Notes: generated by a model from the sequence alone, not told the origin. A DNA stretch of 64,000 nt from Microcebus murinus (GCF_040939455.1 NC_134104.1:8703501-8767500), one strand, 5' to 3'. Numbered from the stretch's first letter, positions 1 to 11,359 are shown. Translations and numbers: made by a program.

Positions 1-440
1 TTTATTCCTCTAAGCCTGAAAACCATGGGAAGAGTAAGGAATCATGAGGGTTGGGGTCTTGCGTAACCCGTAGCGATTCCATGGGAGGGACAGAAAAGCG
101 TGGGCTCTTACTGATGCCCACTGGAGCCCAGCTGGGTGTTGGGCAGTGAACACGTGTTCCCTATCCCCACTGGGGACAGTGTCAGGCCCGGTTACAGGAA
201 CTCATGACAGCAGGCACCATTTTCAACACTTTACCTCAATACACACAGTCCTCTATTATCCCCATTTGACAGGGGAGGAAACTGAGGCACAGTCAGATGC
301 AGTGATGTTGCCTGAGTTCATGAGCTAAGGTGGCAGAGCTTGGAACTTCTCCCTCATGTTTTAAAAGCTTTCAACAAACAGAAAAGTAGAAAGAACAGAA
401 TAGACACCCATACATCCTTTAAGTCTCAACAATTGTTAAA
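1..440. other. 3' flank of CBR1 with old repeat fragments
   Basis: No gene is seen. About 150-340 resembles a MIR, with the 'gaggaaactgaggcacag' signature. About 360-510 resembles the degraded 3' end of an old L1. The proximal arm of the inverted duplication begins inside the latter, near 441. Confidence 0.5.
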
Positions 441-808
441 ATTGTTATATTTCACAAATCTCTGTTCATCTGTGTATATTTTACATCATATATAACATAT
501 GTTAATGTTGTTGACCTCATGACACTTCATTGCTACATAACATATTTACATTGGAGAAATTTAACAACACTCTTGTTTCTCTCTTATGCTCCGGTGTTTC
601 ATATAAGCCCCAACTTAGGTTTCACATACTGCAATTGGTTGTTTTCCCAGAATGACTTTGGCTATTTAAAGAGAACAAGTCAGCTGCCTTTCCCTCTGTG
701 GTACTGTCCACGTCTCTGGAAAGCCCAAGGGACAAGTCCAGCTGTGCTCGTGGTTTACATATTGTCTGCTCTCTTGGTACCCACTGGCAGATGTGAGTAC
801 TTGAACCA

Positions 809-814
809 TTTATT
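809..814 (-). terminator. CBR1: CBR1 polyadenylation signal AATAAA
   Basis: A canonical AATAAA lies on the minus strand 277 bp past the CBR1 stop codon. That agrees with the roughly 0.3-kb 3' UTR known for human CBR1. Nearby TA-rich sequence also contains overlapping AATAAA-like hexamers, so the exact signal used is inferred. Confidence 0.6.
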
Positions 815-1090
815 TATCTATTGACATTCATTCAATATTTTGAGCAATTACACACTTTTCTCTCCCTACATCACAAAGGAAATCAAAAGACTTCATAGAA
901 TTAGTAGTCAACGGAATGAGTAGCCTACCCCATTAGTAGTACATTAGTGAATACTTGGTAGAGATATTACGGCTTTTTTTTGTGTGTGTAAGTGTGGATA
1001 GCAATATTTTTGACATTGTAAATGTCCTGAGTCAAATCAGGACAGGGTACAAAATGAGGCACATGGATGGACTGGCACATGGAGTCCAGC

Positions 1091-1527
1091 TCACCACTGC
1101 TCAACTTTTTTTTCTGATATGAACTGTCCGTGAGGCCCCTCAGCATCTGGGGGCAAAAGGGCCAGGTACACCGGGGTCTCTGCTCCTTCTTCTGGACTTT
1201 TCGTGGCCTTGGGTCCTGCCATGTCGGTTCTAACCCAGCCTGGGCAGCAGGCATTCAGGAGGATTTTGTCTCCTTTCCTCTGCTCACTGAGTTTCCTGGC
1301 CTGGATTCTTGACAGGACTGTGACGCCAATCTTTGAAACTCCATATGCGGTGTTGGGCCAGCCCTCTTTCTGGTGCACTCCCTTCTTGGTATCTTCCACA
1401 AACTTGTTCATGAGCCCCACCAGCTCCTCTTCCGTGATGGTCTCGCTGCGGAACTTCTGCTGCAGCTCTGGGCTGCAGTTTTTAAGGGCTCTGAGACTCA
1501 CCGTGCTAGACACATTCACCACTCTGC
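1091..1527 (-). CDS. CBR1: CBR1 exon 3 (residues 133-277 and stop)
   Basis: The acceptor reads 'tgtattttag|gcagag' and the exon runs to TGA after a Val-Glu-Gln-Trp end. It supplies Ser140, Tyr194 and Lys198 of the active site and most of the substrate pocket. The first two bases complete the Gly133 codon begun in exon 2. Confidence 0.96.
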
Positions 1528-3277
1528 CTAAAATACACCACAAATCATTATGCAGAAAGGTGTCCCCAAGAGTAGTGATTGCTAAATATGCTGGGATTTT
1601 GGACCAGGAAATTCTCATTTGAAAGGCAATTACCAATATGAATTCTAGGAGGACTATGTATGGAAGGTGTGGTAGTTGCATGGTAAACTCCATTCCTGGC
1701 AATAAATTTTGGCTGAGCAGTCAGGTGACATTTGAAAGAGCTGCCCTCTGAGGTCCTAGTTAGAAGTAATGCAACTTTCCAGATGATAGGTTGAGGAAAG
1801 AGGTTAGGAGTTAAGAATGCACGTAAGTATTCAACTCTAGGCCACACATTTTAATCTTGCCAGAAGTGGCTACTTCAATTCACAATTGTAAACATAGTGA
1901 ACCAACCTAAGTGCCCACTAACTAAAGACTAGATAAACAAAATATGGTGTGTATATACACCTTCAAATACTACTCTGTCACCCAAAAAGTGACATAATGG
2001 CTTATTGAGCACCTCGGATGGAACTGGAGGCCATTATTTTAAGTGAAGCAATGCAATAACAAAGAATCAAATATTACCTGTTCCCACAAGAGGGAGTTAA
2101 GCAGTGGGTATGCATGATCATGCAAAGTGACTTAATGGAAACTATAGTCTCAGAACAAGAAGTGTGGGAGGCTCCCAGATGAAAAATTCCCTACTGGGTA
2201 AAATGTACAGTATTAAGGTTAGCAGTATATTAAAAACCTAGACATCTCCACTATGCAATTGAACCATGCAACAAAAAAAACCACTTGTAAACCCTAAATG
2301 TATTTAAATTTTTAAAAAGTGGCTGTTTGTATTAATTGCTATGTATTGAGGGGTGGGTTCATCTTCTATGCCATTACTTGAAGGATTTGGGGGAGCAGAC
2401 TGACCACATGCACAGCATGTTGGATGTTGGGAATGGAAAAGATCCAAGAAAGGAGGGTCCTTGGAAGGGTCTGCCATTGTCCAGGATGACAGCTGAGGGC
2501 CTGTTGTAGAGCTGGCATGAGGTGGATTCAGGATAAACTCTGTGGGCACAACTGCTAGGCCTTGGTCAGTGATGATATGGGGGCAGGGCATGTGACCTGC
2601 AGGATCCTGGTGGGTGGACAGTGGGGTCAGTGGCCAAAATGATTTAGGGAGAAGAATGAGCACCCTCTGGAAATGTCTGTTTTATTATAGATTGGGGGTG
2701 GGAGCATCTCTGGGAGTGTTCTAGGCAGGTGACACATTTTAGAAGGGCCTGCTGGATTGGTGGTATTGAAGGCTCCTCCAGCCTGAATAAGATCAATCTG
2801 ATGGAGCAGAGAAAGGGTGCAGGAAAAAATTCTACCGCACTGCAACATGTGAGGGGCACAGAGCAAATAAACAGCCTCTCAGGAAGCACTAGGCTGAGAC
2901 CTGAAGGATAAGAAGAGCCAGGTGAGCAAAGACCAGCGGGACAGAGAGCACTGAGAGCCACCGGAGAAGCAAGGACAAAGTCCTGCAGCAAAACTGTGCC
3001 TGGCAGGCTGGAGACAAAGCAAGGAGGCAGGTGCACCCGCAGCACAGGGAGTCAGCAGGGCTGGGTCCCGGGGCACAGACAGGTGAGCTGTTCCCACCAC
3101 ACTCACCTTGGGGTTTTATCAGAGGGAGTAACTCTGTGCAGACATCTTGGGTACCAAAAAAGTTTGTTTTCAGGGTCACTTCTGCTTGAATATGGAAAGG
3201 TGTGGTATCAGCAACTTTTATGGAAGAAAGAGAACAGAGTTAAAGGACAGTAGCCATGGGGTGACATTCCATAGAAA

Positions 3278-3313
<36 letters not shown>

Positions 3314-4094
3314 TAGTGCCTATGAATTCTGTTGACTTACATCTGAAGTCTGCATTTAGTTGCAGTATTGTGCCTACGTCAAATTTTCTGGTTTGATGAC
3401 GTTCCAACATAGTACTTTTGAAGGACGGTACCAAGGGGGTCATGTGGGTGAAGGGTGCACATACTGGATCTCAGTATGTCCATTTTTTGCAATTTCTTGT
3501 TTATTTCAAAATCAGTTAAAACTTCATCCAACTTCCCTAAGGTCTGACCTTAAAATACTTTAGAAAACTTGGAAAAGATCCCCAGTAGTCCTAGCCAGGG
3601 AAACACCAAGATCCCTTTGGCTGGAAGACCCTTCGCCTCCCTAAGAACTCTGGCTCTCTGGGGAGCTCCCCGCCCTCCCGCTCCTGGGAGCCGGTTCAGG
3701 AACCTAGAAGTAGGAGGGGAACCGCAGGGCTTCTCAGATAGGTTCACCCGCCTTGGCAGGAGGCTCTCTGGGAGGCCACCTTACCCTGGCAGGCCAAGTC
3801 CTTACCCTTGAAGGCGATGCCCGCGTTGTTGACCAGCACGTCCAGGCCCCCGTACTCCTTGCGCAGGAAGTCGCGCAGGGCGCGGATGCTCTGCGGGTCG
3901 TCGATGTCCAGCTGGTGGAAGCGCGGGCTCAGGCCCTCGGCCTGCAGCTGCTTCACGGCCGCCTGGCCCCGCGCCACGTCCCGCGCCGTGAGCACCACGT
4001 CCCCGGAGAACTGATGGCACAGGTCGCGCGCGACGGCGAAGCCGATGCCCTTGTTGGCGCCGGTCACCAGCGCCACGCGGCTGCAGGACGACAT
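1091..4094 (-). CDS. CBR1: CBR1, carbonyl reductase [NADPH] 1, complete three-exon gene
   Basis: Exons 3806-4094, 3107-3214 and 1091-1527 are bounded by GT/AG sites. They join to 834 nt, or 277 residues plus stop, the same length as human CBR1. It is a monomeric cytosolic short-chain dehydrogenase/reductase. It reduces quinones, prostaglandins, isatin, S-nitrosoglutathione and anthracycline drugs using NADPH. Visible motifs are the Rossmann loop TGANKGIG (residues 11-18), NNAG (89-92), NVSS with catalytic Ser140, YGVSK with Tyr194 and Lys198, the glutathione-site Cys227, Trp230, and Lys239 in the AGPKATK stretch. The family is well defined. CBR3, the nearest relative, is excluded because the protein follows CBR1 almost residue for residue. 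The start is the first ATG in the CpG-rich exon. SETD4 lies divergently upstream. The last exon is duplicated at 48,035-48,471. Confidence 0.97.
1880..2310 (+). mobile_element. Old L1 3'-end fragment in CBR1 intron 2
   Basis: The stretch contains 'aaacaaaatatggtgtgtat' and 'ggatggaactggaggccatt', typical of L1 3' ends, in sense orientation. It is heavily diverged. The breakpoint of the inverted duplication at about 1931 lies inside it. Confidence 0.6.
2310..3106. other. Rest of CBR1 intron 2
   Basis: No conserved motif, RNA gene or coding exon is recognised here. Open frames on both strands are short and unsupported. Confidence 0.5.
3107..3214 (-). CDS. CBR1: CBR1 exon 2 (residues 97-132)
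   Basis: The 108-nt exon follows acceptor 'ccataaaag|ttgctg' and precedes donor 'caag|gtgagt'. It encodes VADTTPFHIQAEV, then LKTNFFGTQDVC and LLPLIKPQ, covering the helix that packs against the cofactor domain. The exon length is identical to that of human CBR1 exon 2. Confidence 0.95.
3279..3311. repeat. (AC)n microsatellite in CBR1 intron 1
   Basis: About 16 uninterrupted AC dinucleotides. This is likely length-polymorphic. Confidence 0.9.
3315..3800. other. Rest of CBR1 intron 1
   Basis: No exon or RNA gene is recognised. GC content rises toward exon 1 from about 3650 as the CpG island begins. Confidence 0.5.
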
Positions 4095-4275
4095 GGTTGA
4101 ACCGGGCTCGCGGGGCACCTGCGTGGAGAAGGTTTGAGGCCGAGACGCTGGAGCTACGCAGACCGTGTGAGCGCCCGCGCAAGCGTAGAGGATGCCGGTT
4201 GCGCGCCCGCAGCCCGCGGCTGAGCGCGCAGGCGCAAAACCCGCCCCTGGGTGGGCGGGGCTTCCGAAACGTTCC
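3780..4275 (-). promoter_or_regulatory. CBR1: CpG-island promoter of CBR1
   Basis: Dense CpG covers exon 1 and about 180 bp upstream of the ATG. Sp1-type GC boxes lie near the outer edge: CCGCCCC at 4241-4247 and GGGCGGGG at 4253-4260. I see no convincing TATA box, which fits a broadly expressed housekeeping promoter. The transcription start is not resolved from sequence. Confidence 0.7.
3806..4094 (-). CDS. CBR1: CBR1 exon 1 (residues 1-96)
   Basis: ATG opens MSSCSRVALVTGANKGIG, the nucleotide-binding loop, and the exon ends after NNAGIAFK with donor 'aagg|gtaagg'. It is very CpG-rich. The split Val97 codon (G|TT) joins in frame to exon 2. Confidence 0.96.
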
Positions 4276-4732
4276 CTGAGCTGCAGAACTATGTTGCTTG
4301 GCTCTGCAAAACTGGCAGCTGAGGCTTGAGACTTGGTGTTGGTGGCTGCCTGCCTGGCAGTGAAGAACCATTCCTATTGATCACTTGTCTAGGTGTCGAC
4401 TCACCCCTTATCCCTGCTTCTCTGGTTCTCTAATGGTTTTTCTTTGTGTTCCTGCAACTATTCAACCATCACTGTTGTGCTTAAAGAAATGGGGCATTTG
4501 TATGGACATTTTCTCAGTTGGTCTAAAAAATATATGGTTGGAACTGAAGTCTTTGGAAGTAAAGTTGTGGAAGAATCTGGAAGAAAATGACAGGTTGATT
4601 TCTCCCATTAGTATCTGAAAGCAAAGCTGCTGGCTTATCCTTGGCCAGGTTTTCCAACAACGTAGGAAACAAAGTTTACTAAGTCATCACAGGGTTATCT
4701 CTCTGGATCCTTGTAGGGGCCATAGACTTACC

Positions 4733-4807
4733 TTTGTCAGGGTCTTGCAGTGTACAGGTGTCAGGGACTTCTTTGTCAGGGTCTTGCAGTGTACAGGTGT
4801 CAGGGAG
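4733..4807. repeat. Two-copy 39-bp tandem repeat
   Basis: The stretch beginning 'tttgtcagggtcttgcagtg' occurs twice in succession with a 39-bp period and very few differences. It is a recent local duplication in the CBR1-SETD4 spacer. Confidence 0.9.
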
Positions 4808-5264
4808 CTTCACAGCCCATTTTACACTTAACATGTCAGGATGTACCTACTTATCTACTTGTCCGCTTTTTAAAAATGAAGAAATGGATCCAGCCTCAAT
4901 CTATAAATTAGTTGAGTGGTGGGAAATGAGTTTTCTTCCTTAGTACTTAGAACAAGGGATTAGAAGACTACAAAGTCAAGTTTCATTTCTTTGGTGTCCC
5001 ATAGGATGGCAGCAGTCCCAAGTGGTCATTTATATGAAAACTTAATCACAATAATTAAAAATTGAATATTTGCACTAGCAACATTTAAGGTGCTCAACGT
5101 TTACATGTGTTAGCCGTCACTGTATTGGGCTTGGAGATAGAGGATACTGCCAGCATTGCAGAGAGTGCTTATGGACAGCGCTGCTTTACATTATTTCTAA
5201 TTATGGTGTAATTTCAAGATAGGTTTCCAATTAATTACTTTAAAAAAGTTGATAATCAGGGAAA

Positions 5265-5770
5265 GACTCTTGCTAATTTTTAACTGAAATTTTTATTGAG
5301 ATTATTGTTCACTTACATGCAATTGTAAGAAATGGTACAGAGATTCCATAGACTTTATCCAGTTTCTCTGAACAGGAACATTTGCAAAAAGTACAGTATC
5401 ACAAGAAGGATATCGACAAGAATACAGTCCACCAATCATCTTCAAATTTCCCCAGTTTTACTTGTACTTGTTTGTATGTGTATTTGTTCTATATAATTTT
5501 ATCACGTATAGGTTTGTGTTTCCATCATTACAGACAAAAGAACATTTCCATCAACTGAAGGATCCCTCCTGTTGCTCTTTCATCACTACATATATACCTC
5601 TTTCTTGCTCCTCAACCCAACTGTCTCCTGTCAACCACTGCTCTGTTCACCATTTCTACAGATAAGTGTAGAAATGTTTGTTATTTCAAAAATGTTACAT
5701 AGATGGAGTCACACAGTATATACATTTTTCCTTTTTTTGCACTCAGGATAATTAAGAGATCCATTTTGGA
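5265..5770 (-). mobile_element. Old L1-like 3' fragment, antisense
   Basis: The text 'tttttattgagattattgtt' followed by 'agatggagtcacacagtata' matches the antisense pattern of old L1 3' ends. The family call is approximate. Confidence 0.45.
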
Positions 5771-7030
5771 TTTTCTGTCTTATCCTAGTGTGTTTGGTCT
5801 ATCATTGGTTGGCCTCTCTCCACATCCACATTTTTCTTAGTTGTGACAGTCAAAGGTCTGCAGCTGGCCTGAGCCAGTGTCATAAGGAAGTGTGATGTAT
5901 TATATTCAGTAAGAGAGCCACTCAGTGATAGCACATGGTGTGCAGGCAATTTTGGACACAGTGAGGTTCCTGCAGTTTCAAAAGGCCTGATTTTCAGTTT
6001 GATTTGTTTATAATTTTAGTACCGGTACCAACATAAGAATTGACAGATGTCCAGAAAATACAATATACAAATATCATGTGCTAATAAAAATTTAGTATAT
6101 AATAAAGGTGACATTAATAATTAATAGGGAAAATAATTATTCAAAATGTGTATTGGGGAAAGGGCAGGATGATTGGAAAAACAAAAAACCTTAGAATGTA
6201 CACTAAGAAATTTATAAAGAGAGAGAAAAAAGTGACTTATAACTGAAACCATGAACTATGAGATAATATAAGTAAAATTTACATTTTCTGTAGAGTTAAA
6301 GGACTTTATAAGCATAAGAGCAGGGGCAAAATTATCAAGGAAAAACTGACAGGTTTTACCATGGACAACTTTTTGAAAATTTATTTTTGAAAAGCATGAT
6401 AATTTAAAGCCTTTGAATTAGGCTATACATGAATGCTTTGTATTTTTTTCCTCTGTGACATTTGGGTCTTTATTCTGATGGTGTGTTTGACTGGTGACCC
6501 ATACATAGCATCTTGTCTGCATTCTGAACAATTTGAGAAATAAAAGAGTGAGGATGGAGGTCCTAAATCTGTTATTACTGCTGATGGCTTAGTTGGAAGG
6601 CATGCCTTGGTTGTGACAAAGGTCTGAGACCATATTGGTTGCTACATGGATAAAGGATTTTATTGTATCTATTGGCTTGTAGAATAAATTCACATCTTTA
6701 CTATCCACTGGTTTAAGGCAATTATTTTATTTTTCCCAAAGTACATGGTTCCATGGTATCTATTAAAAGATGTTGGAATACAATATTGTCAAATTATGAA
6801 TTATTAAGCTCTCAGGGTGTTTCCTTGTCCATAATTATCTACGCTCACAGAACTCTACTTGACACTTGCTTTTCTTCTATTTGAGCCTTATTTAGGATGT
6901 TCAATAAGCCTTCCTAAAGTACACCATGGGCTCTGAGTCCTGGAACCAACTGTAGTTCAGCTGCTTAGTGCTAATGTAACTCAAGCAAATTTAATTAATT
7001 CTGTTGAAGATTAAGCCAGGCACTAAAGTG
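5770..7030. other. AT-rich spacer between CBR1 and SETD4
   Basis: No gene, RNA or clearly assignable repeat is seen. The composition is AT-rich and all open frames are short. Confidence 0.4.
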
Positions 7031-7041
7031 GTAAGGACAGA

Positions 7042-7368
7042 TTTTTTTTTTTGGCAGAGTCTCACTCTGTTGCCTGGGTTAGAGTGCTGTGTGTCATCAG
7101 CCTAGCTCACAGCAACCTCAAACTCCTGGGCTCAAGCAATCCTTCTGCTTCAGCCTCCCAAGTACCTGGGACTACAGGCATGCGCCACCATGTGCGGCTA
7201 ATTTTTTCTATATATTTTTAGTTGTCCGTTTAATTTCTTTCTATTTTTTAGTAGAGATGGGGTCTTGCTCTTTGCTCAGGTTGGTTTCGAACTCCTGACC
7301 TTGAGTGATCCTCCTGCCTCGGCCTCCCAGAGTGCTAGGATTACAGGCGTGAGCCACCTTGCCCAGCA
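7042..7368 (-). mobile_element. Strepsirrhine-type Alu, antisense
   Basis: A dimeric Alu with the T-tract at its left edge. It is flanked by a target-site duplication of about 16 bp, 'ggtaaggacagatttt', on each side. The inter-monomer linker 'agttgtccgtttaatttctt' is characteristic of lemur and loris Alus. Confidence 0.9.
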
Positions 7369-7369
7369 G

Positions 7370-8313
7370 GTAAGGACAGATTTTAATCAATAATGTGTTA
7401 GTGTAATAGGAAGAGGGTCCAGCATGAAGGAAACTCAACTCTCACTTGTATAAGGTTGACTATGCATTTTAAAGTTAGAATGAAAGCTCAGGAAGGGGAA
7501 CAGTGGGGGTTGAGCAGAGTGAGGGAAATAAAAAATGACAGCACGGTTGGTCAGTGTGGATGCTGATCAGGCAGCTGTGTCTGTTAGCTGGCAGCCAGCA
7601 AGTTAGGATTCTATCTTCCCACTATAAAGAATGCAAGGCAGAGGCCCTAACATTTCTGCTGATTCCATTTCAGAGGAATGCCTTTCAGGTCCTGAGAAGA
7701 CTACTCCTAAATTGTGACAGATACATGGAGATCCCACAGGGACAAAGAAAGAATTCACAACTGTAAGCTCTTTTTAGTAAATGCTTTAGGAAAGGGTGAT
7801 CAGAGCCTTATTATCAGATGTTGGCTAGAACAAACAAATTTTTTTATGGTAGCCTTGAACATTCTGAGGAAGGTCCTTTAGGGGGGGCAGGGTCATTCTA
7901 GGTATGTAGCCTTGAGCTGTTAGAAACTATATCAATGTTTAAGTCTTTTAATGTGGGGCAACAGGGGTGGATGATATCATATGTGCTAAGAGTCTGTAGT
8001 TTTTGTGGGACAAGCTTTTGCTCAGAGGAGTCTGGCTAGAATTCACTGGTAAAGGAGAGAATCGTTCTCAATTCTCATGTAGAAAATGGGAGTATGCAGT
8101 ACTTTCCTCCTTCATAAAAGGAAAGTCTCCATTTCTTCTACCCCTCTTCTTCCTATCTTGAATGCAGTTGTAGGAGAATGTGATGCCTGGAGCAGCAACA
8201 ATTGTCTTGAGGTTATGAAGAAACAAACAAAAAGGTAAACAGCCAAATCCTTAAGGATGATAAGGTGGAAAGTCAGAGTGTTAATCTTTGATGACATCAC
8301 TGAATCATGCATC
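7370..8313. other. Spacer without recognised features
   Basis: No gene or clear repeat is identified here. The sequence runs up to the LTR at 8314. Confidence 0.4.
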
Positions 8314-8671
8314 TGTTAAAACAAACAGGAGGTAACGCTAATGCTGTGGGTTCCAACCTAAGCAAAGCAAAACCTAGCTCAGAATTTAAAAGAAAATGAA
8401 GCTGAAGCTCAGCCAATCACAGGTAGTTAACTGTGTGTTACTTACCTTGTCTTGAACTTCTCCTAGGAACAGTTCAAATATGGCAATGTTTCTAACTTTA
8501 ACCAAGCAAGAATTTCTTTGCTTTACTTCTGCATTCACACTATAAAATCCTTCTGTTTATGCCCCTTTGGAGGAGACCTGAAGCACTTACAGTGTAGAGC
8601 TGCCTGATTCATGAATCTGTGTGCTCAAATAAAGCTTTAAAATTTTAAAGTGCCAAAGTTTATCTTTAACA
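8314..8671 (+). mobile_element. Solo LTR, ERV1-like, with TATA and AATAAA
   Basis: The element begins TGTTAAAAC and ends TTTAACA. Inside, a TATA-like 'actataaaatcc' at about 8540 is followed by 'aaataaagcttt' near 8627, the usual U3-R order of a retroviral LTR. No internal viral genes are attached. It points toward SETD4, about 2 kb downstream. No clean target duplication was found, so the borders are approximate. Confidence 0.65.
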
Positions 8672-9020
8672 ATTATCAATCTATAACCATCTATGTCCAG
8701 CACCCTCCACTCCTTTTTTTTTTTTAAACCTTTTAATTTTAGAATAGTTGGATTTACTGAAAAGTTACAAATACACTACAGAGAATTTCCTGTATACCTC
8801 TCACCCAGATTCTCTTATTAACATCTTTCTACTATGGAACATCGTCTAACTAAAAACCAATACTGGAACACTCTTATTAAGCTCCACACTTTATTCAGAT
8901 TCCACTAGTTTTCCCCTAAATATCCTTTTCTATTCCAGGATCTCCTCCAGAATACTATATTACATTTAGTTGTCATGACTCTAGTTTCCTCTGATTTAGG
9001 ATAGCTTGTCAGGGTTTACA

Positions 9021-9753
9021 CTTGACCCTCCACATCTTTGGGTTCTGCATGTGGGGATTCAACTGACCAACAATTGCAAATATTCAGAAAAACAAAATAA
9101 AAAATAACAATATAACAATAAACAAATACAAATAAGAAAAACTATACAACACCCATTTACATTGTATTAGTTGTTGTAAATAAACTAGAGATGATTTAAA
9201 GTATTCGGGAGTATGTGCATATATTATATGAAAATACTATACCATTGTGAAAGTTATCAAAATCAAAATGAAGTATTCGTGTTATAACCCTGACAAAAAG
9301 AGCCAGGGAAGGCCATGAAGGGAGGGTTCTCATTCATGTATCCCTGATAACAAGAAGGATCACTTAAGATTGCAAAAACCACAACCTTGCATGAAGGCCA
9401 CAGAAAATACTTCTGCAGCACTATCTGTCCAGCAACCGTCTGCTCAACCTTGGGCTGGCATTATCCTGGTTATTGATCCATGTAGCCAAGGATAATTGAT
9501 TCCAAGCAATTTTTGTAATCCTATTTTGCCTTTAGAAACTTCCCCTTGCCTCAGCCTCCCTGAACACACACATAATTCACTATGGCACTTGTATTTCCAT
9601 TGCAATGCTACTCCCAAATAAATATTTAGAGAGCCTCTCTGCCACTTAGGTTGGCACCATTTTATATAAGGGACTGAAGCATCCATAGATTTTAGTATGG
9701 GGGTAGTGGTGGCCTGGAACCAATCCCCTGCGTATACCAAGAGACGACTGTGC
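9021..9753 (+). mobile_element. Tigger-like (pogo) DNA transposon fragment, split by an LTR
   Basis: Left part 'ttgaccctccacatctttgg' and right part 'ggaaccaatcccctgcgtat' with 'gagacgactgtg' resemble the two ends of a Tigger-type non-autonomous element. The internal 'ctagagatgatttaaagtat' also fits. The LTR at 9246-9655 separates the halves. The subfamily is not assigned. Confidence 0.65.
9246..9655 (+). mobile_element. Solo LTR nested in the Tigger-like element
   Basis: A 410-bp insert starts TGTGAAAG, has AATAAA near 9618, and is flanked by the 5-bp direct repeat ACCAT at 9241-9245 and 9656-9660. This is the target-duplication length of many retroviral LTRs. No coding remnants are attached. 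Confidence 0.75.
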
Positions 9754-10424
9754 TTATTTTTCACTGATAGAAAATGTTTTAGGTGTACTGGTCAGGTGTT
9801 TTGGAGTTTGCCTGATTTTTTTTAATGGAAGAACTGGGGTTCTGGGTAGGAATACCACAGGGACATGCTATCATCATGTTTATTTCTGATATTACCCTTG
9901 AGCACTCAGCCAAGATAGCATATACCAGGTTTCTCCACTGTAAAGTTACTTCCCACTCCTTCTCCATAATGTAGTCTTGGGAATCAAGTCACTAGCCCAT
10001 AATCAAGGTGGGGGTGAGGCAGAAATTGAGCTCCCTCTCCCGGAACACGTATTTACATGAATTAGAATTCTCTTATAAGGCGGGTCCTGGGCAAGGCCAG
10101 AAAGGGTGAAATAGGGCGAAGATGTCGACAGAGGGGCAGGACGGGGTAGAGCCTGCCTGGTGTGTGTGGGGCCACCAGAGAGGCTAGGCCGGAGGGCGGA
10201 GCGAGGCGCCGTCCTCTGGCCGGCCAGGGTCAGGGTCAGGCGCCCGAGGTGGTTGGTCTTACTCTTACCAACTTCCTAAGGAAAGACTCCACAAGCCGGA
10301 TCTTTAGGGAATAGGTAGCCTGCCCGCGGGCCACTAGCTTTTTTTGGCCCTAGAGCAGGGTGGCTGATGTAGGGAGAACCTCGCCTTCAGCGGGATTTGG
10401 TGTAGGCAGTGAGTCCGCGCACAC

Positions 10425-10436
10425 TGCGCATGTGCG
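10425..10436 (+). promoter_or_regulatory. NRF1-like site
   Basis: TGCGCATGTGCG differs from the NRF1 consensus YGCGCAYGCGCR at one position. It lies in the SETD4 CpG island. Confidence 0.5.
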
Positions 10437-10631
10437 TGCTGGGAGGAAGCGACCCGCGGCAGAAATACCGGAGGCTCGCCCAGGTGACTGGAGACTTGGG
10501 TTGCTTAAGGACTCGAGGTGGGCCTGACGGCGCTTAGCTTCTCCCTGTGCACCTTCGGCCCACTTCTTAAACTCGCATTCGTCTGGGGCAGAGTCTCAGG
10601 GTTTCTACGTGCCTTGGGCCCTTCTACTGCC

Positions 10632-10645
10632 GCCTCCATCTTGGA
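10632..10645 (-). promoter_or_regulatory. YY1-like site
   Basis: The YY1 core AAGATGG is present on the minus strand (CCATCTT at 10636-10642), about 22 bp before the strong donor at 10664. YY1 sites commonly lie just inside transcripts. This supports a start near 10.6 kb, by inference. Confidence 0.5.
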
Positions 10646-11359
10646 GGGGGCAGTGGAATCGTGGTGAGTCCGGAGTACTTCCGGGTCGGGGCCTTTGTTG
10701 CCCCGGTAACGGGAGCGGAGTTTGTGCTGTAGATTTCCTTAGTTTTTTATTCATCTGTATAAAAAGGAGAACTGAGTTCGTCTTGCAGTCCCCCACCAGG
10801 TCTGGCATTATTCTGTGCACTACAGTAATTTCCCGTAGTTAGGAGATCGTCCGTTTACCAAATATATTGCTCAGGCGTCCGGGGAGAGGCGAAATAGCCC
10901 AAGTCCCGGGGTGGATGGTGCCCATAGCTGTGGCTGTCATCCGGTTTCCACGTGACAGTCACCAGAGCGCTGGTGGGAAGCTCCCGCGCGGGGCCGGGGG
11001 TCACGGTGGGGGCTTCCGGCTCTGTGCGGACAGAGTGCTGGGCGCCGGGAGGGGACACGCCGCGCCGGACTGTGGAACCAGACTCGCCACCTTTGGGTAG
11101 ATCAAGCAAGGAACCTTCCACTGCTGAAGTGGGGCATTCATTCTACCTGGAGTTTTTGTTTCCTGCTCATTTCTGCCTTGGTGTTTTTTTAGGAGTAGAT
11201 TTTAAAACTAGTTACATTGTTAAAATGCACATATATTCATTTAATGTTCATAATATGTCACCTATATACTCACACATTATAAGTCACAGTGTAGGGGGAT
11301 GCAAAGGTAATAGTAAAAGCCCCCTTCCCTTAGCACTTTTTAAAATTGATGCCAGTATT

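Larger units (their letters stand above)
441..1931 (-). repeat. Proximal arm of a 1.49-kb inverted duplication (CBR1 last exon and flanks)
   Basis: Read on the minus strand, this segment matches 47,630-49,121 read on the plus strand. By hand I counted 12 substitutions plus one 5-bp and one 3-bp indel, about 99.2% identity. The arm holds 404 bp of CBR1 intron 2, all of the coding part of exon 3, the 3' UTR with its poly(A) signal, and about 350 bp beyond. Sequence outside the arm shows no further match. This is the parental copy, because it sits within an intact CBR1 gene. Confidence 0.93.
8720..10080 (-). mobile_element. Old antisense L1 3' region, interrupted by a nested insertion
   Basis: Flanks 8720-9015 and 9755-9990 read as consecutive pieces of one old L1 in antisense. 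The first contains 'actgaaaagttacaaatac' and 'tctcacccagattc'. The second contains 'tactggtcaggtgttttgga' and 'ggtttctccactgtaaagtt'. The middle is occupied by a Tigger-like element. Confidence 0.6.
10080..11110 (+). promoter_or_regulatory. SETD4: CpG-island promoter region of SETD4
   Basis: About 1 kb of GC- and CpG-rich DNA precedes the SETD4 coding exons. It has no TATA box but contains an NRF1-like and a YY1-like site. The first, noncoding exon must lie here. Two good donors are visible: 'actcgag|gtgggc' (GT at 10518) and 'tcgtg|gtgagt' (GT at 10664). The second is nearer consensus. The exact start site cannot be read from sequence. Confidence 0.7.

Noticed and set aside
1203..1622. Open frame of 139 codons opposite CBR1 exon 3 (and its twin at 47,940-48,359)
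   Set aside because: It is the antisense shadow of a conserved GC-rich exon. The duplicate shows the same frame only because the DNA is copied.
1548..1702. CBR1 exon 3 frame extending upstream to an in-frame ATG at 1702
   Set aside because: This is intron 2 read-through. The splice acceptor at 1527/1528 joins exons to exactly the human length, and the upstream residues have no CBR1 similarity.
3744..4371. Longer or shifted frames across CBR1 exon 1
   Set aside because: CpG-island composition opens several frames. Only the frame with TGANKGIG and NNAG encodes the enzyme.
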